NCBI GenBank assembly: GCA_002083435.1
Contig: LWDJ01000002.1
Span: 100,004 to 164,003, forward strand
Origin: Proteobacteria bacterium SG_bin6
Lineage (GTDB): Bacteria > Pseudomonadota > Alphaproteobacteria > Sphingomonadales > Sphingomonadaceae
DNA: 64,000 nt
Reading direction: 5' to 3'
Shown: in pieces, positions 1 to 9,236 of the stretch
Layout of the letters: every line of letters begins with the position of its first letter
How positions within the stretch are numbered: the stretch's first letter is position 1
Translations under genes and position numbers: made by a program
The notes under the pieces: generated by a model
Seen by the model: the letters and a program-made list of their open reading frames with translations, nothing else
Told to the model about the DNA's origin: nothing
Databases searched by the model: none

Positions 1-137
1 CCGGCAACCGCGAAGGGCAAATGGCTGATCATGATCTCGCCATCCAGCGCGGTGATCAGCGTGCCGAACGATCGCGCCTCGATCGCCGCCAGCAGCACCG
101 ATCGCCGCGTTTCCAGATAGGGAGGGGGAACATACAT
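1..137 (-). CDS. PaiB-like FMN-binding protein, N-terminal part only
   Basis: Only the first 45 or so codons lie in the window; the rest runs off the left edge. The translation opens MYVPPPYLETRR and continues with FGTLIT and an HLPF segment. This is the characteristic start of PaiB-type proteins (FMN-binding split barrel, often called negative transcriptional regulators of sporulation or protease genes in Bacillus). The ATG at 137 has a good ribosome site, GGAGGT, about 8 bases upstream. It lies about 70 bases downstream of the DUF1467 gene on the same strand and may be co-transcribed. The family call rests on the N-terminus alone. Confidence 0.7.
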   Translation of the reverse strand, partial: MYVPPPYLETRRSVLLAAIEARSFGTLITALDGEIMISHLPFAVA

Positions 138-207
138 CGTTATCGACCTCCGGCTGATCCCGCGCGGCCATTGCGGCCCTATGATCAAACTTTGGCCGTG
201 CCCCGCT

Positions 208-486
208 TCAATGCCGCGGCCCAGCCCAGGTGAAGAAGTCGATCATCTGCGGGGTGACCCAGCCATAACGGTAGTTGAGCATGAACAGGCCGAACAAGAT
301 GCTCGCCACCACCGTCACCCGCAGCGCGATCCGCCAGGGGCGGAATTCGGCGGGCGCGCTATCGGCCTGGCCAGGCACCTTGGGCATGCCCGCCTCATCA
401 GCGGTGCGCACGCCAAAGGGCAGCACGATGAACACCGTGAACACCCAGAACAGGAAATAAATCGCGAGCGCCGAGCCGATGGGCAT
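208..486 (-). CDS. DUF1467 family small membrane protein
   Basis: This is a 92-aa protein with two predicted membrane spans, residues about 5-25 (IYFLFWVFTVFIVLPFGVRT) and about 52-75. A short soluble loop rich in Pro and Ala joins them. The start MPIGSALAIYF and the FGVRT motif after helix 1 fit DUF1467, an alphaproteobacterial family of unknown function. It begins 10 bases after the RNase J stop, and the DUF1467-rnj pairing recurs in this class. No catalytic residues are visible. A role at the inner membrane is inferred only from the helices. Confidence 0.8.
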   Translation of the reverse strand: MPIGSALAIYFLFWVFTVFIVLPFGVRTADEAGMPKVPGQADSAPAEFRPWRIALRVTVVASILFGLFMLNYRYGWVTPQMIDFFTWAGPRH

Positions 487-496
487 GGCCGCGTTC

Positions 497-2134
497 CTAC
501 GCCTCGATCAGCAGCACGTCGACCACTGGCTTCTTCCCCGTCCATCGGGTCGCCACCCGACGCACGGCGAGCCGCACCTCCTCGCGCAGCTTCTCGCGGT
601 CGCGTCCGCCGTCCAGCAACGCCTCGGTCGCCGCCGCCGCCGCTTCGGCGATGAACGGCTCGCGCTCCTCCTCCACGGGCACGCCGTTCAGCCGCAATTG
701 CGGCCGGCCGAGCAACCGCCCGCCCTTGCCAAGCGCCACCGCGACCGAAATCTGGCCGTTGATCGCGATCTTGCGGCGTTCGTTGATCGTGCCGCCATCG
801 GCCGGCAGGATCACATCGCCATCGAGCACCAGCCGTCCGACCGGGGCATGGCCGATCTTGACAGGCTTACCGGGGGCAAGGCGGATGATCTCGCCATCGC
901 GCTGCACCACCGCCTGCGGGATGCCGCACGCCTGGCCGAAGCGCGCCTGCTCCATCAGGTGACGCATCTCGCCGTGGACCGGCACCAGGATTTCGGGGCG
1001 AATCCAGCGGTACATCGCCTCCAGCTCGGGCCGGCCGGGATGGCCAGAGACGTGGACATGGTGCTGGCGATCGGTGATCATCACCACCCCCTTGGCAGCC
1101 AGCTGGTTCATGATCCGCCCGATCGCGACCTCGTTGCCCGGGATTTGTTTGGACGAGAAGATCACCGTGTCGCCGGTGCCGAGCCGGATCGGGTGGCTGT
1201 CCCCCGCGATCCGCGCGAGTGCCGCGCGTTCCTCGCCCTGGCCGCCGGTCGCGATGATCAGCACCTGATTGGCGGGCAGCCGCATCGCCTGATCGACGTC
1301 GATCAGCTCGGGCAGATCGCGCAGATAGCCTGTCGCGCGCGATACCTTCAGGATGCGGTCGAGCGAGCGGCCCGCGACACATAGCCGCCGCCCGCACGCC
1401 TCGGCGACCTCGGCCAGCGTCTTGAGCCGCGCGGCGTTGGAGGCGAAGGTCGTCACCAGCACTCGGCCGCGCGCCGCCGCTACCGCCTCGGTCAGCCCGG
1501 CGCGCACGCTTGCTTCGGAGCCCGAGGCTTCGACGTTGAACACATTGGTCGAATCGCACACCAGCGCCAGCACGCCCGCATCGCCGATCGCCGCGAGCGT
1601 TTCGGGCGCCGCGCCGGCGGTGAGCACCGGCGTCTCGTCGAGCTTCCAGTCGCCGGTGTGGAACACGCGCCCAAGCGGGGTGTCGATCAGCAGCGCATTG
1701 CCCTCGGGGATCGAGTGCGCCACCGGCACGAAGCGCAGGCCGAACGGCCCGAGCAGGAAATCCTCGCCCGGGGCGACGACTTTCAGCGTCACCCGCTGGC
1801 GATTGCCCTCTTCATCGAGCTTGCCGGCGATCAGCCCGGCGGTGAAGGGCGAGGCATAGAGCGGCACGCCCAGGTCCTCGGCCAGATAAGGCAGCGCGCC
1901 GATATGGTCCTCATGCCCATGGGTCAGCACGATGCCGAGCAGATCGTCGATCCGCTCCTCGATGAAGCTCAGATCGGGCAGGATCAGGTCGATCCCCGGA
2001 TAGGCCGGATCGGCGAAAGTGATGCCGCAATCGACCATGATCCATTTGCCCTGGCAACCATAGAGATTGACGTTCATGCCAATCTCCCCCGATCCGCCAA
2101 GCGCCGCGAAAATCAGTTCATTCCCTGGTTTCAA
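497..2134 (-). CDS. rnj: Ribonuclease J
   Basis: A metallo-beta-lactamase/beta-CASP ribonuclease that processes and degrades RNA (endonuclease plus 5'-3' exonuclease in characterised members). The zinc motif HGHEDHIG lies near residues 72-79, preceded by the typical GGSGEIGMN start. VCDST, the beta-CASP region and the C-terminal HVSGH and PVHGE motifs are all present, and the length of about 545 aa is normal. I chose the TTG at 2134 because GAGAGA sits 8-9 bases upstream. A TTG at 2149 would add five residues and has no clear ribosome site. It lies downstream of coaX in the usual alphaproteobacterial order birA-coaX-rnj. Confidence 0.93.
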   Translation of the reverse strand: MKPGNELIFAALGGSGEIGMNVNLYGCQGKWIMVDCGITFADPAYPGIDLILPDLSFIEERIDDLLGIVLTHGHEDHIGALPYLAEDLGVPLYASPFTAGLIAGKLDEEGNRQRVTLKVVAPGEDFLLGPFGLRFVPVAHSIPEGNALLIDTPLGRVFHTGDWKLDETPVLTAGAAPETLAAIGDAGVLALVCDSTNVFNVEASGSEASVRAGLTEAVAAARGRVLVTTFASNAARLKTLAEVAEACGRRLCVAGRSLDRILKVSRATGYLRDLPELIDVDQAMRLPANQVLIIATGGQGEERAALARIAGDSHPIRLGTGDTVIFSSKQIPGNEVAIGRIMNQLAAKGVVMITDRQHHVHVSGHPGRPELEAMYRWIRPEILVPVHGEMRHLMEQARFGQACGIPQAVVQRDGEIIRLAPGKPVKIGHAPVGRLVLDGDVILPADGGTINERRKIAINGQISVAVALGKGGRLLGRPQLRLNGVPVEEEREPFIAEAAAAATEALLDGGRDREKLREEVRLAVRRVATRWTGKKPVVDVLLIEA

Positions 2135-2192
2135 GCTATTCTCTCTCAATCAAATTCGCACCACGGCGCCGGGCGGTCGTGACAGCATCTAC

Positions 2193-2265
2193 CGCTAGAT
2201 CAAGTCCGGCGTAACGTCCGCCCGCCACCGCACCCGCGGGTCCAGACGACTCCGGCATGACGATG
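2193..2265. repeat. Degenerate palindromic intergenic repeat
   Basis: The spacer between coaX and rnj contains TCAAGTCCGGCGTAACG and, 30 bases on, GACTCCGGCATGACGATG. Both resemble the better-preserved element between nuoK and nuoJ (about 9237-9318), which has TCAAGCCCGGCGTGACG. I read this as a decayed copy of the same family. It has no coding potential that I trust. Confidence 0.4.
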
Positions 2266-2299
2266 AGGCATGATGTCAAGCTAGCCCGGTCGGGCCACT

Positions 2300-3082
2300 T
2301 CATGCCCCGATATGGGCGCGTTCCCACATCAGCGCCAGCCCTTGAATCGTGAGATCGGGCTCGATCGCATCGAAGGCGGTAGTGTGCCGCTCGAACAGGA
2401 TGGCGAGCCCGCCGGTCGCGATCACCTTGGCGGGGCGCCCGATTTCGGCCTTCAGCCGCGCGACCAGCCCCTCGATCATCGCGACATAGCCCCAATAGAT
2501 GCCGATATGCATCTGGCTCACCGTGTCACGGCCGATCACCTGGGTATCGTCGGGCGCCTCGATCGCGATGCGCGGCAGCTTCGCGGCGGCGGTGACGAGC
2601 GCGTCGAGCGACAGGTTTATACCCGGCGCGATGATACCGCCCTTATAGGCGCCGTTGAAGTCGATCACTTCGAAGGTGGTCGCCGTGCCGAAATCGATCA
2701 CGATCAGGTCGCCGGGATGGCGGGCATGGGCGGCGATCGCGTTCACCGCGCGGTCGGCCCCCAACGAGGCGGGCTCCTTCACGTCGATCTCGAACCCCCA
2801 TTCGATCGGCGGGTGACCAGCCACGAGCGGTTCGGTGTTGAAATATTTGCGCGCGAGCGTCTGCAGGTTGTGCAGCGCGCGCGGGACGACGGTGGCGATG
2901 ATCACGCCCGTCACCTGTTCGCGCGCGAAGCCCTCCAGGGTGAGCAACTGGCTGAGCCAGACGGCATATTCGTCCCCGGTGCGCCGGGCTTCGGTGGCGA
3001 TGCGCCAGCGTGCGAGGATCTGCTGGTCCTTCACTAGCGCGAACACGATATTGGTGTTGCCGGCATCGATCGCGAGCAGCAT
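2300..3082 (-). CDS. coaX: Type III pantothenate kinase
   Basis: Phosphorylates pantothenate, the first step of coenzyme A synthesis; type III enzymes are insensitive to feedback by CoA and need a monovalent cation. The 260-aa protein starts MLLAIDAGNTNIVFAL, the phosphate-binding DxGNT motif. It carries LGADRAVNA (residues about 107-115), IDFGTATTF (about 134-142) and GGIIAPGI, all hallmarks of the ASKHA-fold CoaX family. The ATG at 3082 follows the birA stop by 9 bases with a GGGGGT ribosome site. I see no other pantothenate kinase in the window. Confidence 0.95.
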   Translation of the reverse strand: MLLAIDAGNTNIVFALVKDQQILARWRIATEARRTGDEYAVWLSQLLTLEGFAREQVTGVIIATVVPRALHNLQTLARKYFNTEPLVAGHPPIEWGFEIDVKEPASLGADRAVNAIAAHARHPGDLIVIDFGTATTFEVIDFNGAYKGGIIAPGINLSLDALVTAAAKLPRIAIEAPDDTQVIGRDTVSQMHIGIYWGYVAMIEGLVARLKAEIGRPAKVIATGGLAILFERHTTAFDAIEPDLTIQGLALMWERAHIGA

Positions 3083-3091
3083 CGGTACCCC

Positions 3092-3847
3092 CTAAATCAG
3101 AAAGACGTCGCCGGCGTGAATGACATGGCGACCGCCATCCGCCAAGCCGAGGATCAATGCCCCATCCGGGTCCAGCCCGGCAAACGCACCTTCGACCCGC
3201 CGCCCATCGGGGAGCGCGGCAACGAGCGGCGTGCCACGCGGGTGCGCACGGGCCTCCCAAGCGGCGGAAATCGCGACGAGCCCCTCCCCCCGCCACCGCG
3301 CGAGCCAATGCGCGAAGCGTTCGGCGAGGGTTTCGGCGAAGGCTTCGGGCGTTGGCGCGGAAGCATGGGCGACAAGGCTCGTCACCGGCCGATCGAGATC
3401 AAGCGGATAGTGCACCAGGTTGACGCCGATCCCGACCACCACGCCGTCACCCGCGCGTTCGAGCAGAATGCCCGCGAGCTTGGCCCCGCCGAGCAGCAGA
3501 TCGTTGGGCCATTTCAGTTGGAGAGCGGTCTCAAGTCCCTCTCCTAAACTGGTGGTGCGCAATATGCCCGCCACCGCCTCGAACAGCGCCACGCCCGCCA
3601 CCAGCGCGAGCCCCGGCGCTGCGGGATCGCTCGGGCGCAGCCGCACGAGCGTCGATCCATAAAAATTGCCCGGCGGCGAGACCCACGCCCGCCCCTGCCG
3701 CCCGCGCCCCGCAGTCTGGCGCTCGGCGCGGAGCCAGAAACTTTCTTCCACCTGCCCCACCAGCGCGAGCAGATCGGCGTTGGTCGATCCCGTCTCCGCG
3801 ACAGTACGGATCGTCAGAACAAAGCCTTCGCGGCGGCCAGGCTCCAC
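3092..3847 (-). CDS. birA: Biotin--[acetyl-CoA-carboxylase] ligase
   Basis: Activates biotin to biotinyl-AMP and transfers it to the biotin carrier protein of acetyl-CoA carboxylase. Visible motifs are ETGSTNADL near residues 16-24, AGRGRQGRAW around 46-55 (adenylate loop), KWPNDLLL and KLAGILLE. At 251 aa it lacks the N-terminal helix-turn-helix of E. coli BirA, so it should be a plain ligase (group I) and not a repressor. The ATG at 3847 overlaps the end of nuoN by 34 bases. A later CTG would remove the overlap but is a poorer start. Confidence 0.92.
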   Translation of the reverse strand: MEPGRREGFVLTIRTVAETGSTNADLLALVGQVEESFWLRAERQTAGRGRQGRAWVSPPGNFYGSTLVRLRPSDPAAPGLALVAGVALFEAVAGILRTTSLGEGLETALQLKWPNDLLLGGAKLAGILLERAGDGVVVGIGVNLVHYPLDLDRPVTSLVAHASAPTPEAFAETLAERFAHWLARWRGEGLVAISAAWEARAHPRGTPLVAALPDGRRVEGAFAGLDPDGALILGLADGGRHVIHAGDVFLI

Positions 3848-5253
3848 GCGGCGAGCGCCGGGATCGCGAGATAGCCAAGCGGCGACAGGAACGCGGTGGA
3901 TGCGGCGATCAGCCCGCCTTCCACGCCGCTCTCAACGGGGGCGAACTCGGGCGCGGGGTCATCAAAATACATCGTCTTGATGATCCGCAGATAATAATAG
4001 GCGCCTACCACCGAGAGCGCGATGCCGATCGCGGCATAAAGGAACAGCCCGGCCTGCACGGCCGCCCAAAACACCGCGAACTTGGCGTAGAAACCGAACA
4101 GCGGCGGGATCCCGGCGAGCGAGAACATCATCACAGCGAGGGCGAAGGCAAGGTATGGCTTCGTGCGCGACAGGCCCGAAAGGCTTGCCACTTCCTCGAT
4201 ATGCCTTCCTTCGGCGTCCTTCATCTGCAGCACGATGAGGAAGCTGCCGAGCGTCATGACGATATAGATCGCCATATAGACAAGCACCGCCGACACGCCC
4301 TGCGGCGTGCCCGCCGCGAGCCCGATCAGCGCGAAGCCGACATTGTTGATCGAGCTATACGCCAGCAGCCGCTTGATGTTCGATTGCCCGATTGCCCCCG
4401 CCGCGCCGAGCACGATCGAGGCGAGCGAGGCGAAGATCACGATCTGGCGCCACTCGAGCTGCGCCGGCCCCATCGCCTCCACCGCGACGCGCACGGTCAG
4501 CAGGATCGCCGCGACCTTCGGCGCCGAGCCGAAGAACGCCGTCACCGGGGTCGGCGCGCCTTCGTAAACGTCGGGGGTCCACATGTGGAACGGCACCGCG
4601 CTCATCTTGAAGGCGAGGCCGGCGAACACGAATACCAGCCCGAAGAGCAGGCCCTTGGAATGCGCGCCCGCATAGGCGGTCGCGATCGAATCGAACAGGG
4701 TCGTGCCGCTGAAGCCATAGACCAGCGAGATACCGTAGAGCAGGATGCCGCTCGCCAGCGCGCCGAGCACGAAATATTTGAGGCCCGCTTCCGCCGAGCG
4801 CGTATCCCGCCGCATAAAACTCGCCAGCACATACGCCGCGAGGCTCTGTAGCTCGAGCCCGACATAAAGCGTCAGCAGATCGCCCGCCGACACCATCATC
4901 CCCATGCCGACCGCCGAAAGCAGGATCAGCACCGGATATTCGGGGCGGAGATCATCGCCCGCCGTGCGCGCGAAAAAGCCCGGCGCCATCAAGATAGCGA
5001 CAGCGGCGGCAGCGTAGATCAGCACCTTGCCGAACACCGCGAAGGCATCGGCCTTGTACAGCCCGGCAAAGGCGTCGCCCCCGGTGGAAATGCCGAGCGA
5101 AACCCCCGCGCCGATCAGCACCGCGACCGAGGCCCAGCCGATCGCCCGCGCCACGCCCTGCCCGCCCCACGCGGAGACCATCATCAGCGCGATCGCGCCG
5201 ATCGACAGCACCAGTTCGGGCAGAGTCATCAGAAGATTGGTTGCGTAGCTCAT
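3814..5253 (-). CDS. nuoN: NADH-quinone oxidoreductase subunit N
   Basis: Proton-pumping antiporter-like membrane subunit of complex I, about 479 aa with roughly 14 predicted helices. The proton_antipo_M core is evident: KYFVLGALASGILLYG, FKMSAVPFHMWTPDVYEGAP (with the conserved Lys and His) and LLAYSSINNVGFAL. The open frame extends further upstream. The ATG at 5253 is the true start because it overlaps the nuoM stop as TGATG and gives the family N-terminus MSYATNLLMTLPEL. It is the last nuo gene before birA. Confidence 0.96.
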   Translation of the reverse strand: MSYATNLLMTLPELVLSIGAIALMMVSAWGGQGVARAIGWASVAVLIGAGVSLGISTGGDAFAGLYKADAFAVFGKVLIYAAAAVAILMAPGFFARTAGDDLRPEYPVLILLSAVGMGMMVSAGDLLTLYVGLELQSLAAYVLASFMRRDTRSAEAGLKYFVLGALASGILLYGISLVYGFSGTTLFDSIATAYAGAHSKGLLFGLVFVFAGLAFKMSAVPFHMWTPDVYEGAPTPVTAFFGSAPKVAAILLTVRVAVEAMGPAQLEWRQIVIFASLASIVLGAAGAIGQSNIKRLLAYSSINNVGFALIGLAAGTPQGVSAVLVYMAIYIVMTLGSFLIVLQMKDAEGRHIEEVASLSGLSRTKPYLAFALAVMMFSLAGIPPLFGFYAKFAVFWAAVQAGLFLYAAIGIALSVVGAYYYLRIIKTMYFDDPAPEFAPVESGVEGGLIAASTAFLSPLGYLAIPALAAWSLAAAKALF

Positions 5254-6779
5254 CAATGCGTCTCCGCCGCCGCGAGCGTCGCGACGGGCTTGCCCGGGGT
5301 GGGGAGCGAGTCCCCGGCGGGCTTCACCGATTGCACTCGGGCGACCAGCTTGCCGACATCGCCGCGCATCGGCGCCAGGAAGCTTTCGGGATAAACCCCC
5401 ATCCACAGCACCGCGAGGCCCAGCGGCACCAGCATCGCCAGCTCGCGCGGCGAAAGGTCGGGCATCAGCCGCACGTCCTGATGCACCAGATCGCCGAACG
5501 CGACGCGTGCATAAAGATACAGCATGTACGCAGCACCCAATATGATGCCGGTGGTGCACAGCAACGCCGCCCAGGTCGAGACCTGATAGGTGCCCGCGAG
5601 TGCCAGGAACTCACCCACGAACCCACTCGTCCCCGGCAGCCCGATCGAGGCCATCGTGAACAGCAGGAAGAACACGGCATAGCGCGGCATGTTGATCGCA
5701 AGCCCGCCATAGCGCGCGATCTCACGCGTGTGCAGCCGGTCATAGATGATGCCAACGCACAGGAAGAGCGCACCCGAGACCAGCCCGTGGCTGAGCATCA
5801 CGATCATCGCACCCTCAATGCCCTGGCGATTGAAGGCGAACAGCCCGATCGTCACGATCGCCATGTGCGCGACCGACGAGTAAGCGATCAGCTTCTTCAT
5901 GTCGTTCTGCACCAGCGCCACGAGGCTGGTGTAGATCACCGCGATCGCCGAAAGCGTCAGGATCAGCCAGGTCAGCTCGGCCGAAGCCTGCGGGAACATC
6001 GGCACCGAGAAGCGCAGGAAGCCATAACCGCCCAGCTTCAGCAGCACGCCCGCCAGGATCACCGACCCCGCGGTCGGCGCCTGAACGTGCGCATCGGGTA
6101 GCCAGGTATGCACCGGCCACATCGGCATTTTCACCGCGAACGAAGCGAAGAAAGCCAGCCACAGCCAGGTCTGCGCCGCGACCGGGAAATCGTGCCGCAG
6201 CAGATCGGGGATGTAGCTGGTCCCCGCCTGCTGCGCCATGTAAAGCATGGCAATCAGCATCAGCAGCGATCCGAGCAGCGTATAGAGGAAGAACTTATAG
6301 CTCGCGTAAATCCGGTTCGCACCACCCCAGATGCCGATGATCAGGAACATCGGGATCAGCCCGCCTTCAAAGAAGACGTAAAACAGGAACAGATCTTGCG
6401 CCGCGAAAGTGCCGATCATCAGTACTTCAGTGAACAGGAAGGCGGCCATATATTCCGGCACGCGGCTCGTGACCGACTCCCAGCTCGCCCCGATGCAGAT
6501 CGGCATCAGGAACACGCTGAGCATGATCAGCAGCAGCGCGAAGCCATCGATACCCAGCGCCCAGCCGAACTGGCCGAAAATCGGCGCCGAACGCTCGACG
6601 AACTGCCACTGCGCGCCGCCGATGTCGAAATTGGACCAGAGGAAAATACCGAGCGCGAGATCGACCATGGTCGCCGCGAGCGCCAGCCAGCGCGCGCCCT
6701 TGGCGTCGAGGAACAGGCAGCCTGCCGCGGCGAGCGCGGGGACGAGCAGCATGATCGACAGGATGGGAAAACCGTTCAT
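5253..6779 (-). CDS. nuoM: NADH-quinone oxidoreductase subunit M
   Basis: Antiporter-like proton-channel subunit of complex I, 508 aa. It shows VLMIGTFAAQDLFLFYVFFE with the buried Glu of helix 5, FAVKMPMWPVHTWLPDAHVQ with the conserved Lys, and LIAYSSVAHM. Length and motifs match NuoM. It starts at an ATG 7 bases after the nuoL stop, and its stop overlaps the nuoN start by one base, implying coupled translation. Confidence 0.97.
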   Translation of the reverse strand: MNGFPILSIMLLVPALAAAGCLFLDAKGARWLALAATMVDLALGIFLWSNFDIGGAQWQFVERSAPIFGQFGWALGIDGFALLLIMLSVFLMPICIGASWESVTSRVPEYMAAFLFTEVLMIGTFAAQDLFLFYVFFEGGLIPMFLIIGIWGGANRIYASYKFFLYTLLGSLLMLIAMLYMAQQAGTSYIPDLLRHDFPVAAQTWLWLAFFASFAVKMPMWPVHTWLPDAHVQAPTAGSVILAGVLLKLGGYGFLRFSVPMFPQASAELTWLILTLSAIAVIYTSLVALVQNDMKKLIAYSSVAHMAIVTIGLFAFNRQGIEGAMIVMLSHGLVSGALFLCVGIIYDRLHTREIARYGGLAINMPRYAVFFLLFTMASIGLPGTSGFVGEFLALAGTYQVSTWAALLCTTGIILGAAYMLYLYARVAFGDLVHQDVRLMPDLSPRELAMLVPLGLAVLWMGVYPESFLAPMRGDVGKLVARVQSVKPAGDSLPTPGKPVATLAAAETH

Positions 6780-6786
6780 TGCCCCC

Positions 6787-8883
6787 TCAGCTCGCGATTG
6801 CCCAGGTGACCAGAGCGGTGAGCCCGATCAGCATGACGAAGGCATAAGTGTAGAGATAGCCGGATTGGAGTGCCGCGGCGCCCCGGCTGCCGCTCGCGAC
6901 CACCGCCGCGACGCCATTGGGGCCGAAGCGATCGATCGTCTGCTCGTCGCCGCGCTTCCAGAAGAAGCGACCGATCGAAAAGGCAGGGCGGACGAACAGT
7001 CGGTCATAAAGCTCGTCGAAATACCATTTGTGCATCAGCCAGTTGTACAGCAGCCACGCGCCGTTCGCGGTCCGCCCCGGGAGCGAGGGGTCGCGGATAT
7101 AGGCCTGGAACGCGCCCAACAGCCCGAGCAGCATCACGATCGCGGTGGAAAGCTTCACCACCACCGGCACTTCATGGGTCGCGTGCGCCAGATGCTCGTT
7201 GAAGGCGAGCGCGCCGCGCCAGAAGTCCTTGCCAGCTTCCGGCTCGATGAATGCGCCGTGGAACACGAAGCCCGCGACCACCGCGCCGACCGAGAGCAGC
7301 CCGAGCGGCAGCAACATCGTCCAGGGGCTTTCATGCGGATGATAGCCGGCGGTGCCCTCATGGCCGTGATCGTGCGCGGTGTGGTGCGGATCGGGCTCAT
7401 GCCCCGCATCCTCATGCGCCACCTCGCCGCGATGCGCGACCGCGTGCGCTTCCCCATGATCATGCGCATGGGCGGCGTGCTGGATATGCTCCGAACCAGC
7501 CCAGCGCGGCTTGCCCCAGAAGGTGAGGAACATCAGCCGCCACGAATAGAAGCTGGTCAGCAGCGCGACGATGATCCCGGTGATCGCGGCGCCATGCCGG
7601 CCCGCCGCCCAGGCCCCCTCGATGATGGCGTCCTTCGAGTGGAAGCCGGCGAAGCCGATCGCGAGCTCATTGCCGAACACCGCTGGAATGCCGACGCCGG
7701 TGATCGCCAGCGTCCCCATCATCATCGCCCAGAAGGTGAGCGGAATATGCCGGCGCAGGCCGCCATAGAAGCGCATGTCCTGCTCATGGTGCATCGCATG
7801 GATCACCGATCCCGCGCCCAGGAACAGCAAAGCCTTGAAGAAGGCGTGGGTGAACAAGTGGAACATCGCCGCGCCATAAGCGCCGGTGCCGGCGGCGAAG
7901 AACATATAGCCGAGCTGCGAGCAGGTCGAATAAGCGATTACGCGCTTGATGTCGGTCTGCACCAGGCCGACAGTGGCGGCGAAGAAGCAGGTCGCGGCGC
8001 CCACCGCCATCACCACGTCGAGCGCGATGGGGCTCGCGTTGAACAAAGGCGACAGGCGGCAGACCATGAACACGCCCGCCGTCACCATCGTCGCCGCGTG
8101 AATCAGCGCGGAGACGGGCGTCGGCCCCTCCATCGCGTCGGGGAGCCAGGTGTGGAGGCCAAGCTGCGCCGACTTACCCATCGCCCCGACGAACAGCAGC
8201 AGGCAGCAGACGGTCAGCGTATCGGCGCGGAACCACAGGAAACCGATCGTCGAGCCGGCGTGTTGCGGCACCGCCGCCAGGATTTCAGGTATCGAGATGG
8301 TGCCGAACACCAGATACACAGCGAAAATACCGAGCATGAAGCCCAGGTCGCCGACGCGGTTGACGACAAACGCCTTGATTGCCGCCGCCTTCGCGCTCGG
8401 CTTCCTAAACCAAAAGCCGATCAGCAGATAGCTGGCGAGGCCCACTCCTTCCCAGCCGAAGAACAGCTGGACGATGTTCTGAGCCGTCACCAACATCAGC
8501 ATCGCGAAAGTGAATAGCGAAAGGTAAGCGAAGAAGCGCGGCTGGTCCGGATCCTCCGCCATATAGCCCCAGCTATACAGGTGGACGAGCGCCGAAACCG
8601 AGGTGATGACGACCAACATCACCGCCGTCAGCGCGTCGACGCGCAGCGCCCAGTCGATCACCATGCCGCCCGAATGAATCCAGGCGCCAACCGGCGTCAC
8701 GCTCACCACCGCCGCGCCTTGCAGGAACGGCACGAAGATCGACCAGCTGAGCGCAGCCGAGGCGAACAGGGCCCCGGTCGTCAAGCTCTTCGCCGCGACA
8801 TTGCCAATCGCGCGGTTGCCGAGCCCCGCGATCAGCGACGCGAACAGCGGCAGGAAAACGAGAAGCAGGATGGAGGTGCCCAC
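6787..8883 (-). CDS. nuoL: NADH-quinone oxidoreductase subunit L
   Basis: The largest antiporter-like subunit of complex I, 698 aa; it carries the long lateral amphipathic helix at the C-terminus. Motifs include FFGWEGVGLASYLLIGFW (residues about 141-158), GKSAQLGLHTWLPDAMEGP (236-254) and VIAYSTCSQLGYMFFA. The start is GTG. Odd feature: residues about 465-518 (bases about 7330-7491) form a hydrophilic loop with about 16 histidines, with Asp and Glu between them. It lies between predicted helices and could bind metal, though that is inference. The stop is 7 bases before nuoM. Confidence 0.97.
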   Translation of the reverse strand: MGTSILLLVFLPLFASLIAGLGNRAIGNVAAKSLTTGALFASAALSWSIFVPFLQGAAVVSVTPVGAWIHSGGMVIDWALRVDALTAVMLVVITSVSALVHLYSWGYMAEDPDQPRFFAYLSLFTFAMLMLVTAQNIVQLFFGWEGVGLASYLLIGFWFRKPSAKAAAIKAFVVNRVGDLGFMLGIFAVYLVFGTISIPEILAAVPQHAGSTIGFLWFRADTLTVCCLLLFVGAMGKSAQLGLHTWLPDAMEGPTPVSALIHAATMVTAGVFMVCRLSPLFNASPIALDVVMAVGAATCFFAATVGLVQTDIKRVIAYSTCSQLGYMFFAAGTGAYGAAMFHLFTHAFFKALLFLGAGSVIHAMHHEQDMRFYGGLRRHIPLTFWAMMMGTLAITGVGIPAVFGNELAIGFAGFHSKDAIIEGAWAAGRHGAAITGIIVALLTSFYSWRLMFLTFWGKPRWAGSEHIQHAAHAHDHGEAHAVAHRGEVAHEDAGHEPDPHHTAHDHGHEGTAGYHPHESPWTMLLPLGLLSVGAVVAGFVFHGAFIEPEAGKDFWRGALAFNEHLAHATHEVPVVVKLSTAIVMLLGLLGAFQAYIRDPSLPGRTANGAWLLYNWLMHKWYFDELYDRLFVRPAFSIGRFFWKRGDEQTIDRFGPNGVAAVVASGSRGAAALQSGYLYTYAFVMLIGLTALVTWAIAS

Positions 8884-8886
8884 CTT

Positions 8887-9192
8887 TTACCCCTTCATCC
8901 GATTGATGTCGTCAACCGCGATCGTGCCGCGGCCACGGAAGAAGATCACCAGGATCGCAAGCCCGATCGCCGCCTCGCCGGCGGCCACCGTCAGCACGAA
9001 CATCGCGAAAATCTGGCCGACCAGATCGCCCAGGAACGCGCTGAACGCGACGAAATTGATGTTCACCGCCAGCAGGATCAGCTCGATCGCCATCAGGATG
9101 ACGATGATGTTTTTGCGGTTGAGGAAAATGCCGAGCACGCCCATCGTGAACAGAATCGCGGCGACGATGAGATAATGGATCAGGCCGATCAC
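8887..9192 (-). CDS. nuoK: NADH-quinone oxidoreductase subunit K
   Basis: A 101-aa subunit with three membrane helices in the proton path of complex I. The conserved acidic residues are in MAIELILLAVNINFVAF (helix 2) and LTVAAGEAAIGLAILV (helix 3). The start is GTG at 9192 (MIGLIHYLIVAAILF). The stop is 3 bases before the nuoL start. A palindromic repeat separates it from nuoJ, an unusually wide gap for this operon. Confidence 0.96.
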   Translation of the reverse strand: MIGLIHYLIVAAILFTMGVLGIFLNRKNIIVILMAIELILLAVNINFVAFSAFLGDLVGQIFAMFVLTVAAGEAAIGLAILVIFFRGRGTIAVDDINRMKG

Positions 9193-9236
9193 AGCGCCGC
9201 TCCTTGATCAGCGACTGACATCTCTCTCCAAAACTT

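Noticed and set aside
6409..8517. A 702-codon open frame on the plus strand opposite nuoL and nuoM
   Set aside because: Antisense to clear complex I genes and without family resemblance.
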